This document shows, piece by piece, positions 46,995 to 55,484 of a stretch of DNA of 64,000 bases (the stretch's first letter is position 1; each line of letters starts with the position of its first letter). The notes beneath the pieces are model-generated. The model was not told the DNA's origin. It ran no database searches and worked only from the letters and a program-made list of their open reading frames with translations. Source of the stretch: JAPPFW01 sp965200835. GTDB lineage: Bacteria; Actinomycetota; Acidimicrobiia; Spongiisociales; Spongiisociaceae. Location of the stretch: contig OZ241390.1 in the NCBI GenBank assembly GCA_965200835.1, positions 744,001 through 808,000 of the forward strand, read 5' to 3'. The position numbers were made by a program, and so were the translations under genes.

Positions 46995-48278
46995 CGACGG
47001 CCCGCGGAGCTGACCCGGTTGGGGCCGTTCATCGACCACTCGACGTCGACTATGCCCGGAGCCAGTTCCCCGCTTTCTCCGATCCTCAGCTGAGGGACTG
47101 GGCTCACTTCGAGAACGCCGGCGGCTCCTTCGTGTGCCGGCAGGTGATCGACCGGCTCACCTCCTTCTACCGGCAGACCAAGGTCCAACCCGGCCACTCC
47201 TTCCCTGTGTCCTTGGAAGCGGCCGAGGCGATGGAACACTCCCACGAGCGTATGGCGGCCTGGATGGGAGTGAGGGCCCGACGAGGTCCACTTCGGACCA
47301 TCCACTTCCCAGAACACCTATGTGCTGGCCAATGCGTTCCGCTCCATGTGGGAACCCGGTGACGAGATCATCGCTTCCACCCAGGATCACGAGGCAAACG
47401 CCGGGGTGTGGAGGCGCCTGTCAGCCACCGGCATCACGGTCCGGGAGTGGCGGATCGACCCCAACACCGGTTTGCTGGATCCGGCCGATCTGGGCGACCT
47501 GCTCACCGACCGCACCCGGCTGGTGGTCTTCCCGCACGCGTCCAACGTGGTGGCAGCGGTCAATCCGGTATCCGACATCGTGAGCCTGGCTTCGGCGGTC
47601 GATGCCCGGGTGGTGGTCGACGGTGTTTCCTACGCTCCGCATGGGTTACCGGACGTGGGAAGCCTGGGGGCGGATGTCTACCTGTTCTCCGCCTACAAGA
47701 CCTGGGGGCCCCATCAGGGGGTCATGGTGGTCCGCCGCAAGCTGGCGGAACGACTGGGGAACCAGGCCCACTATTTCTATGCCGGCGACGTGCGCCACAA
47801 GCTGATACCGGCCGGAGCCGATCACGCGCAGGTGGCGGCCTGTGCCGGGGTGATCGATTACCTCGACGGGGTCTATGAGCATCACGCCGGCCCGGACGGC
47901 CCGGCCACCCCAGTCGATCCGGTGGAACGGGGCCGGATCGTTCATGACCTGTTCCGCGCCCGGGAGACCGGACTGCTAGAGGCACTGCTGCGCTACCTGG
48001 GCGGCCGGGACGACCTACGGATCCTGGGGCCCACCGACCCGGCCCAGCGGACCCCGACCGTGTCTATCGTTCCCTTGGGACGCCCGATCGCCAAAGTGAT
48101 GGAAACCCTCACCCGCCACCGGATGATGGTCGGCGCCGGGGACTTCTACGCTCCCCGTGTGCTGGCGGAGCTGGGAATCGACCCTGAGGTCGGAGTGCTG
48201 CGGATGTCCTTCCTCCACTACACCAACCGAGAAGAGATAGACCGGCTGATCACCGCCCTGGACTCGGCCCTTGACTAA
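46991..48278 (+). pseudogene. class V aminotransferase / cysteine-desulfurase-like, frameshifted
   Basis: Two pieces of one PLP enzyme. The first, from TTG 46991, includes FPAFSDPQLRDWAHFENAGG and HERMAAWMGVRA. At about 47275-47283 an extra base (GGGCCC run) throws the frame. Corrected, it continues DEVHFGPSTSQNTYVLANAF and then VVVDGVSYAPHGLPDVG, the PLP lysine in LFSAYKTWGPHQG and RMSFLHYTNREEIDRLI. All other family blocks are intact, so this may be a very recent pseudogene or a single sequencing error. It resembles SufS/Csd-type group V proteins of unknown substrate. Confidence 0.75.
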
Positions 48279-48296
48279 CCAGTCGTCAGTCCACCA

Positions 48297-49628
48297 TTAG
48301 CCGGTTCGTTGCTTGCGCAGTCGTGCCGTGAGGTTGTCGGGGGCGATGAATGTCATCTGGCGGCCTTCCTTACCGCTATCGAGCAATCCCAGGTCGTATA
48401 GAGCTATGAGGTCGGTGCGAGCTGTCTGGCGAACCACATTGTGGCTGTTGGCGTGGCTCTGATACGTGTAACGAACTCCTGGGTTGCGTAGGGCATGGCC
48501 CAGTAGAGCGCGCTGACGATGGTTCAAGCCGGGCACGCTCCCCGCTACCTGCTCCGCGGCCCGAGTTCGGTCGAGGGTCCGGTCCACGTAGCTGGCCAAT
48601 CCGTCCAGCGCTCCGCCGAGGACGTCGAGTTGGTGGATCAGGAAGTAGGTCAGGTCGTTGCTGTCCGTTTCGGAGTGGAGAAAGGCACGGCCGTACTGTG
48701 CGAGCGCTTTGAGAATGATCGCCGAGATCGAGACGAATTCGATCAGCCAGTATCCGTCCCGTAGAGCCGACCAGTAGAAGAGGGCGCGGGCAGAACGGCC
48801 GTTTCCGTCGACGAAGGGATGCACGTAGGCCAGCCAGAAGTGGAGGATGACCGCCCGCACCAGCGGATGAGCGAACGAGCCGCTCCGCTGGTTGGCGTAT
48901 TTACATAGCTGGTCGATTCGTTCCGGGATCTCCTCCGCAGGAGGCGGTTCATGTACCACCTCGCCACTTCTCCTGTCGATCACCCTCACTCTCGGTTCGT
49001 CCGGTGTCTGGAAGCGCCCGCTGTCGACCGATCGTTCGAGCGTGTCTTCGGTCAGAAGCGTGTGCAACTCGAGGAGCAGGTCGGGTGGCAGATCTCGTTG
49101 GGCCACTTCCGCGATCCGGCGGATGGTGCGGTAGTTGTTGTGGATCATGCGTTCCGACCGGTCCCGGGGACTCCGGCCGGCTCGGAGCATTTCCTTCGCT
49201 ACCGCCCTAGCAGTCACGGCACCCTCGAGTTGGGAGGACGATATGGCTTCTTCGATCAGACCATGGACCTTGTATCTGCTCCGGGTGGCACGGTTCACGA
49301 CCGCAGCGGGCGCGGCCGACCGGCCTGTTGCTCTCAGGTCCAGATGGTGGAGTCGCTGGAGGATGGGGTTTACCAAGCTGTAGGTGAACGGCGCTCCTCC
49401 CTTATCCACCAGCTCGGTCTGGCGCTCTGACCCCCTTCGCGCCATGCGCAAACCGGCCCACCACTGCTCCCGGTTGAGGCCTTCGGGAGGCTCCCGCCTC
49501 CGTACCTCGTCCCAGTGCAGGTAACGATCTTCGATGGTGGGCCCGACGCCCAATACTCGTGCCATTGTCACACTGTCGATGCCGTCGATGGCGGTTAGGG
49601 GGGATGGTGGTCTGGCGATGCGTGCCAT
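48297..49628 (-). CDS. Fic-domain AMP transferase-like protein
   Basis: 443 residues from ATG 49628, preceded by GGAAGGAG. The Fic core motif HPFVDGNGRSAR (about 270-281) is complete with catalytic His. An N-terminal inhibitory helix matching S/T-x3-E-G/N is seen as SSSQLEG (about 130-136), so it should be a self-inhibited class II Fic. The C-terminal third is a winged-helix-like region (YTYQSHANSHNVVRQTARTD). It transfers AMP or another nucleotide to protein targets. It sits next to a toxin-antitoxin relic. Confidence 0.9.
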   Translation of the reverse strand: MARIARPPSPLTAIDGIDSVTMARVLGVGPTIEDRYLHWDEVRRREPPEGLNREQWWAGLRMARRGSERQTELVDKGGAPFTYSLVNPILQRLHHLDLRATGRSAAPAAVVNRATRSRYKVHGLIEEAISSSQLEGAVTARAVAKEMLRAGRSPRDRSERMIHNNYRTIRRIAEVAQRDLPPDLLLELHTLLTEDTLERSVDSGRFQTPDEPRVRVIDRRSGEVVHEPPPAEEIPERIDQLCKYANQRSGSFAHPLVRAVILHFWLAYVHPFVDGNGRSARALFYWSALRDGYWLIEFVSISAIILKALAQYGRAFLHSETDSNDLTYFLIHQLDVLGGALDGLASYVDRTLDRTRAAEQVAGSVPGLNHRQRALLGHALRNPGVRYTYQSHANSHNVVRQTARTDLIALYDLGLLDSGKEGRQMTFIAPDNLTARLRKQRTG

Positions 49629-49702
49629 GGTTCTCCTTCCCCGCGAGCATTTGCGGACATACGAAGTGTGCAATCTGGTGCTAGTAAGTGCTAATTTAGC
49701 AG

Positions 49703-49858
49703 TTACCGAACGTCTCTATGTGGTGCCTCACCTTCGGCATCGAGGAGATCGGGCGCGAAGGCCTCGTCGATATCTAGAAGCACGGCCGCCCAGGCTCCGG
49801 CAGCACGGTCTCTCGCCACCAGAAATTCGACGACCAATGAGGCATCTACTAACAGCAC
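49703..49858 (-). pseudogene. truncated PIN-domain toxin (VapC/FitB-like)
   Basis: From GTG 49858 a 51-residue frame opens with LLVDASLVVEFLV, the first PIN-domain strand with its catalytic Asp, continues AFAPDLLDAE and then breaks off into HRDVR and stop. A normal PIN toxin is about 130 residues, so the last two-thirds, with the remaining acidic residues, are missing. It overlaps the antitoxin relic as a coupled pair would. Confidence 0.6.
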
Positions 49859-50090
49859 CTGCCATCCCGCTGGGCCCGGATGATCTCGGTCGGAGACTCG
49901 GTGAGCTCCGAGTCCAGGGGAGGCAGTGCAGCGACTTGCGCCAGCAGATCCTGCATAAGAGGGCGGGCTACGTGCTTCTCCATCTCTCGGAGCACGTAAT
50001 TGGGAAGCGTCATCCGGAACCGAGCGGCCCGCTCCTCGAGCTGGCGGTGGACTCATCAGGAACGTTGCAGATCAGGATCATCTTCGCCAT
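49849..50090 (-). pseudogene. frameshifted FitA-like antitoxin
   Basis: From ATG 50090 the frame gives MAKMILICNVPDE, the ribbon-helix-helix start of FitA/VapB antitoxins, and then shifts near 50045. The rest reads RQLEERAARFRMTLPNYVL, REMEKHVARPLMQDLLAQV and EIIRAQRDGRC before TAG 49849. One indel separates the DNA-binding half from the toxin-binding tail. It belongs with the truncated PIN toxin. Confidence 0.65.
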
Positions 50091-50188
50091 GTAACCAATG
50101 TGAACGTGCGACTAATCACATTGAGAGCGAGGAAAAGAGTCTTCGGCGCTGACCGCACCCACCTGTGCTAACTATTCCCGTTCGATGG

Positions 50189-51649
50189 TCACCCTGTACC
50201 CAGACGCGCCAGCGCGGAGGAGATCCGAGCGATCGCCACGGGGCGGGGAAGAGCGGCCAGGCTCTCGAACAGGGGGGGAGAGATGTTGGAGCCGGTGATC
50301 GCCACCCTGATCGGTTGCCAGCCCTTGCGTGGGTTGAGGCTTTCGCTGGCCAGCATGGCCCGCAAAGCGTCCTCGATGCTGGCGGTGCTCCAATCTGCGA
50401 TTCCCTCGAGAGCATCCCGCGCGGCGGTCAGGGCGCGGGGGGCGGTGGCTTTCATGACCTTGCGCCATGCCTTCTCGTCATAGGTTATTTCCTCGAACAG
50501 GAACCGGGCCGACGGGCCGATCTCGGTGGTCAGCCTGGCCCGCTCCTGCAGCAGCGGCGCCAGGCTCAGCAGGCGCCCTCGCTCATCGGCGTCCAGCGGG
50601 CGGCCCAGGTCGCTCTCGACCGAGTCCACCGCCCGAGCGGCGAAATCGCCGGCGCTCATCGCCCGTATGTACATCCCGTTCAGCCAGTCCAGCTTCTTGG
50701 GGTTGAAGACGGCCGGGCTTCGCTGCACCGCGGCCAGATCGAAGCCGGCGATGGCCTCCTCCCGACCGAAGATCTCATGATCGGGATCGAGCGACCACCC
50801 GAGCAGGCCCAGGTAGTTGAACATGGCCTGGGGCAGGTAGCCACCTTGCCGGTATGCGCGCAGCGAGGTGTCCCCGTGCCGCTTGGAGAGCTTGCGCCCG
50901 TCCGGACCCATCAGAAGTGGAAGATGGGCATAGGCAGGCCGATCGAATCCCAGCGCCTCGGTAAGGAGGATGTGCTTGGGGGTGGATGAGAGCAGGTCCT
51001 CCCCTCGGGCCACGTGGGTTATCCGGTAGTCGATGTCGTCCACCGTCGAAGCCAGGTGATAGGTGGGGGAACCGTCCGACCGCAGCATCACGAAGTCGTC
51101 TATCGCCGCTGACTCGAAGCGAACCTTGCCCCGGACCAGGTCGGTGAACTCCACCGGCCTCCCCGGCGATGCGAAACGCACCACCGCCCGCTCCCCCGCT
51201 TGCAGCCGGGTGCGCTGCTCTTCAGCAGTGCTGCCTTCCGGGCGACGGATGTAGAAGCCGGGAGGCTTCCTCTCCTGGCGGGCCCTTGCTCGCAGTCCGT
51301 CCAGCTCCTCAGGCGAGCGGAAGTCGTAATAGGCCGCTCCGGCTTCCACCAGTTCCTCCGCCACCTGCCGGTAGCGCCCGAAACGGTCCGACTGCCGGTA
51401 GGTGCCATGCGGACCTCCTACCTCGATCCCCTCGTCCCAATCCAGGCCCAGCCACCGGAACCCTTCGACTATGTCCTCGAGATAGCGATCGTCGGAGCGC
51501 GCCAGGTCGGTGTCGTCGATGCGCACGATGAACACCCCGCCGTGACGACGGGCATACAGCCAGTTGAACAGTGCTGCCCGCACGTTCCCGACATGCAGAT
51601 AGCCGGTTGGGGAGGGAGCGATGCGCAGGCGCACCCGATCGCTGATCAT
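50189..51649 (-). CDS. gltX: glutamate--tRNA ligase
   Basis: A 486-residue class I aminoacyl-tRNA synthetase. The HIGH-type motif is PSPTGYLHVGN (about 12-22), KMSKS is GRKLSKRHGD (about 251-260), with RGEDLLSSTPKHILL before it. It charges tRNA-Glu, and without GlnRS in view may be non-discriminating. ATG 51649 overlaps the end of the FAH gene by four bases. Confidence 0.96.
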   Translation of the reverse strand: MISDRVRLRIAPSPTGYLHVGNVRAALFNWLYARRHGGVFIVRIDDTDLARSDDRYLEDIVEGFRWLGLDWDEGIEVGGPHGTYRQSDRFGRYRQVAEELVEAGAAYYDFRSPEELDGLRARARQERKPPGFYIRRPEGSTAEEQRTRLQAGERAVVRFASPGRPVEFTDLVRGKVRFESAAIDDFVMLRSDGSPTYHLASTVDDIDYRITHVARGEDLLSSTPKHILLTEALGFDRPAYAHLPLLMGPDGRKLSKRHGDTSLRAYRQGGYLPQAMFNYLGLLGWSLDPDHEIFGREEAIAGFDLAAVQRSPAVFNPKKLDWLNGMYIRAMSAGDFAARAVDSVESDLGRPLDADERGRLLSLAPLLQERARLTTEIGPSARFLFEEITYDEKAWRKVMKATAPRALTAARDALEGIADWSTASIEDALRAMLASESLNPRKGWQPIRVAITGSNISPPLFESLAALPRPVAIARISSALARLGTG

Positions 51650-52407
51650 GCCGACACCACCGGGTTGGAGAGGGTGCCGACCCCTTCCAGCGACACCTCG
51701 ACCAGGTCCCCATGCCGGATCGAACCCACCCCGGACGGGGTACCGGTCATTATCACGTCACCTGGAAGCAAGGTCATCACCCCCGTCACGAATGCGATCA
51801 GCTCCGCTACTCCAAAGATCATGTCGTTGATCGACGTTCCCTGCCGCACAACGCCGTTCACACGGCACTCGAGCGAGAAGTCCTCCAGCGGATCGTACTC
51901 GGTCTCGATCGCCGGACCGAGCGGGCAGAAGGTGTCGAAACTCTTGGCCCTGGTGGGCTGGCCGTCCATCCTATGGAGGTCGAGGGCGGTCACATCGTTG
52001 CCTGCCGTGTAACCGAGGACCACGGTGGAGGCATCCTCCACCGCCACCTTCCGGGCGACCTTGCCGATCACCACCACCAGTCCGGCCGCATGACCCACCT
52101 CGCTGGCCAGGGAAGGAAGGGCGATCGGCTGGTTGGGGCCGATGACCGCGGTGGACGGCTTGATGAAGAGTCCGGGCGTGTCGGGAATGCGGCGGCGCAG
52201 CTCGTCGGCACGCTGGAAGTAGTTGGTCTCCACCCCGATCACCTTGGTCGGGAATACGGGTGCCAGAAGGCGAGCCTGGCCGAACTCGACCATCACTTCG
52301 GTGGGTTGCCATGCCACGAAGGGGGTCCCGTCGTATATCCGGATGCCTTCCGGTTCCACCCCGCCGTACCGGATCCCCTCCGGTGTCTGCATGCGAACGA
52401 TCTTCAT
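51646..52407 (-). CDS. fumarylacetoacetate hydrolase-family protein
   Basis: A 253-residue protein with the FAH fold. Metal-site residues lie in FIKPSTAVIGPNQPI, VVIGKVARKVAVEDA, VTALDLHRMDGQ and the C-terminal GDVIMTGTPSGVGSI. Members decarboxylate oxaloacetate or hydrolyse acylpyruvates and catechol-derived diketones; the substrate here is unknown. It is the first gene of a tight pair with gltX. Confidence 0.9.
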   Translation of the reverse strand: MKIVRMQTPEGIRYGGVEPEGIRIYDGTPFVAWQPTEVMVEFGQARLLAPVFPTKVIGVETNYFQRADELRRRIPDTPGLFIKPSTAVIGPNQPIALPSLASEVGHAAGLVVVIGKVARKVAVEDASTVVLGYTAGNDVTALDLHRMDGQPTRAKSFDTFCPLGPAIETEYDPLEDFSLECRVNGVVRQGTSINDMIFGVAELIAFVTGVMTLLPGDVIMTGTPSGVGSIRHGDLVEVSLEGVGTLSNPVVSA

Positions 52408-52434
52408 AGGTGTCCGTGAGTCGGACCTCGGGCC

Positions 52435-53010
52435 TCAGATGCCCGGAAAGGGGTCATCCCTAAGTCGTGCTCGCACGGTCGGGGGGGTGTCCATCAGCAG
52501 GTCGAGGGGAATGTCCGCCAGTGCCGACCGGCCCGGCCATGGGTCGTGGGCCAGGTAGTCCAACCACTTCTCCCGTAACTCTTCAAGACGCGCCGCGGCC
52601 TCCTTCGACTGGCGGGGGTCCTCGTGAAGGCCTACCAGGGCCAGGGCCACCTCCACGTCTTGGCGGGTCGGACCCCGGCGGGCATGAGAGGCCCGGGCGC
52701 CTGCCAGCGCATTGAGCAGCACTTCCAGATCTCGGGGTCGTTTGCCCCGGTCGAAACGCATCGCCCTGATCATCCTCAGACCCCAGCCGGTGTCGGGACC
52801 GGGCCGCCCGAATGATCCCCCCGAGGGAACATCGGATGGCGATGTGATCTCGCCCGGCCGGCTCTGGATCCAGCGACGCTCGGCCGCTCGTTGCAGTTCC
52901 CCGATCGGATGCTCGGAAAGGCTGAGTTCGATGTTGGGCTGCTGGCCCATCAGGCGGGCGTTACCAGGCAGCCGGAACAGTGACCGGACATCGGGAGGTA
53001 TCCCCGGCAA
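52435..53010 (-). CDS. hypothetical soluble protein
   Basis: 191 residues, arginine-rich with acidic patches, no signal or membrane helix. The centre (RMIRAMRFDRGKRPRDLEVL) and a helical C-terminus (KEAAARLEELREKWLDYLAH) suggest an alpha-helical fold. The family is not recognised. It lies between ilvE and the FAH gene on the minus strand with 27- and 18-base gaps, so it is probably cotranscribed. Confidence 0.6.
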   Translation of the reverse strand: MPGIPPDVRSLFRLPGNARLMGQQPNIELSLSEHPIGELQRAAERRWIQSRPGEITSPSDVPSGGSFGRPGPDTGWGLRMIRAMRFDRGKRPRDLEVLLNALAGARASHARRGPTRQDVEVALALVGLHEDPRQSKEAAARLEELREKWLDYLAHDPWPGRSALADIPLDLLMDTPPTVRARLRDDPFPGI

Positions 53011-53028
53011 CCCGTGCTGTGGTGCCGC

Positions 53029-53940
53029 CTAAACGAAGTCGAGCCAGCGGTGGTATGCATCGAGCTTGCCACGATTGGCGTCGGCGTAGATTTCCTGAGC
53101 CCGCCGCGTGATCGGGCCGGGATGGCCGGGGCCGACCGGACGGTTGTCCACCTCACGCACCGGGGTCACCTCGGCAGCCGTCCCGGTCATGAACAGCTCA
53201 TCGCAGTAATACAGGTCGGAGCGGTGGATGACCCTCTCTCTTACCTCGTACCCGTCATCGGAGAGCAGGGTCATGAGCGAATGGCGCGTCACCCCTTCGA
53301 GGCAGCCGGCCGACAGGGGGGGCGTATTGATCACCCCGTCCCGGATCAGGAACAGGTTCTCTCCCGACCCCTCCGAAATCCCGCCGTCGGCGTTCAGCAT
53401 CAGCGCTTCGTCGTAACCATCGGCCACCGCTTCCCGCTTGGCCAGGATCGAGTTGATGTAAGTGCCGGTGGCTTTGGCGTTCGGGAAGGCATCATGGGAG
53501 AACCGCCGCCAAGATGAGACCTTCACCCGGATACCGTTGCGGATCCCCTCATCACCCAGGTATGCGCCCCATTGCCAGGTGATGATGGCCACCTGGACCT
53601 GAGCATTCCGCGGGTCCAGACCGAGGGCACCCAGACCGAGGAAGGCGATGGGGCGGATGTAGGCAGAGCTGAATCCGTTGGCTCGCACCACTTCCTTGCA
53701 AGCTTCGACGAGCTCGTCCGCCGTGTATCCAAGGTCCATCTTGTAGGCCTTGGCGGAGCGGAGCAAGCGGTCGATGTGTTCCCGGAGGCGGAATACGGCG
53801 GTGCCTCCGGCGGCCTCGTAGGCTCGGATGCCTTCGAAGACCCCGGTCCCGTAGTGCAGCGCGTGGGTGAGTACATGGACGGTGGCGTCCTCGAAGTCCA
53901 CCAGCTTGCCGTCCATCCAGATGTATCTTGCCGTAGCCAT
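53029..53940 (-). CDS. ilvE: branched-chain amino acid aminotransferase
   Basis: 303 residues from ATG 53940 (a longer frame to 53970 adds ten unlikely residues). Class IV PLP aminotransferase with HALHYGTGVFEGIRAY, ATGTYINSILAKREAV with the PLP lysine, GGISEGSGENLFLIRDG and TPPLSAGCLEGVTRHS. It forms valine, leucine and isoleucine from their 2-oxoacids. With the fused E1 gene elsewhere in the window it links to branched-chain catabolism. Confidence 0.93.
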   Translation of the reverse strand: MATARYIWMDGKLVDFEDATVHVLTHALHYGTGVFEGIRAYEAAGGTAVFRLREHIDRLLRSAKAYKMDLGYTADELVEACKEVVRANGFSSAYIRPIAFLGLGALGLDPRNAQVQVAIITWQWGAYLGDEGIRNGIRVKVSSWRRFSHDAFPNAKATGTYINSILAKREAVADGYDEALMLNADGGISEGSGENLFLIRDGVINTPPLSAGCLEGVTRHSLMTLLSDDGYEVRERVIHRSDLYYCDELFMTGTAAEVTPVREVDNRPVGPGHPGPITRRAQEIYADANRGKLDAYHRWLDFV

Positions 53941-54024
53941 GCCCACCATCATAGATGGTGCCTGGGACATGTGGATCGGACGGGGTTCGGGTCAGGGGGT
54001 TGGCTTCAGGCGAGTGGGCTCAGT

Positions 54025-55294
54025 TCACGTCACCTGTATGGGATGAGGGAGGGGCTGGCTGAAGAGATACCCTTTCCGGTTGAACGGGACCGAGTCGGGT
54101 TGGGTAGCGCCGCTGGCATCGGTGGCCCGGGTCATGATCGTGTACTCGCCGGGACGAGCTTCCCAGATCAACTCGAAACGGGCCCAGGACCTCTGGACCT
54201 GCGGCTCCAAGACCGTCGCTTCATGCCAAGCCGTGCCGGAGTCATCACTCCAATCGACTCGGGTGATCGGACCGTCCGGTGACTGGGCGTATCCGTGGAT
54301 GCGGTGCTGTCCCGCTTCCAGCCGGGCGGGCCAGGGCAACGCCAGCGCGCTCTTGAGGGCCTGGCGGGTGAGCGGCCGTCCCTCGGCTTCGCCCTCCGGC
54401 GGCCAGTTGTCGCCGATCATGACGTAGGAGGTGGTGTTGTTGCGGGTCCAGAGCTGTTCGGATGAGACCACGATCCTGCCCAGCCACTTGATACTGGACG
54501 CGCCGACCCAGCCGGGGACGAGGGCACGCACGGGGAAGCCGTGATCACGGGTCATCGGCTCGCCGTTGAGACCGTACGCCAGCAGGGTGTCGGGGTGCAT
54601 AGCCTTGTCGATCGGCAGCACCCGGCGGAACCCCTCCTCGGGCGACTCGAGGTCCATACCCACCAGCAGCACGCTGACCGCCTGCGAGGTGACACCGGCC
54701 ATCTCCAGCACGTCGCGCAACGAGGCACCGGTCCACTCCCCGTTGCCGATCCCGCCGGTGCCCCACTGGGTTCCTTCCGCCTCCCGACCCTGCACCCGGT
54801 CGTACATGGCGCGCTGGTTGCCGGCACACTCCAGGTAACAGAAGAGACTTCGCCTCGGTAACTCACGAATAGCCTCGTAGGAAAGGCTGAGGGGATTGGT
54901 AACGGCGTCTCCCTCGATGGATAGTCGCCAGCTCGCCGCGTCGATGTCGACCGCGGTGGCCGAGTTGTTACGCACGAAGAAGAGGCTGGCCGGGGTGAGC
55001 AGTCCCTCCATATTTTCCAAGCGAGCCTCGAGGCTCTTGCCACCATGCTCTATGAAGGGTGCCGGATCCTTGAACCACGGTTGATCCGCGGGCGAGGCCA
55101 CCTCTGTGTTTGGGGAAGAACTGTCATTGGCCTGACCGTCGCCGCCGTGGTGGGCGTCGTCGGAGGAGCCGATTCCACAAGCTCCCAGCACGGCGGCCGC
55201 CCCCAGCCGAGAGCAGTTGCAGGAAGCGTCGACGGTCCATCCCCGACCGGCGCACCTCCGCCCAGAGCCACTCTTGAGCTTGTCGCACTTCCAT
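54025..55294 (-). pseudogene. sulfite-oxidase-family molybdoprotein with a frameshift in its Tat signal
   Basis: The main frame (54025-55191) is a complete oxidoreductase molybdopterin-binding protein: cofactor cysteine in FCYLECAGNQRAMY, GFPVRALVPGWVGASSIKWL and the dimerisation domain GATQPDSVPFNRKGYLF. Its export signal is in another frame: MDRRRFLQLLSAGGG from 55240 (start perhaps 55294). Removing one G in the GGGGG run near 55215 joins it to AAAVLGACGIGSS, giving a twin-arginine lipoprotein signal. As read, the enzyme would lack its Tat signal. A homopolymer read error is a realistic alternative. Confidence 0.7.
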
Positions 55295-55484
55295 CGACAC
55301 GCCTCTCAATATAGGTGATCTGCATCACGAAGGTGCTCCGCGTTCCGTCGACACCGCTTCCTTGCATGGTGATCGGCTATCACGGCCCGTGTAGCCAGCA
55401 TGGAATTGGTCCCAAGACGATGCTCGGTCGCGCAGGGGTAACGGCCCTGTTGTATGATTGGTGGATGGGAGTGACTTGCCAACG

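Noticed and set aside
48297..50090. Fic plus antitoxin pair (FicTA) with the FitA-like relic as Fic antitoxin
   Set aside because: The relic encodes a ribbon-helix-helix protein coupled to a PIN fragment, not an anti-Fic protein, and the Fic has its own inhibitory helix.
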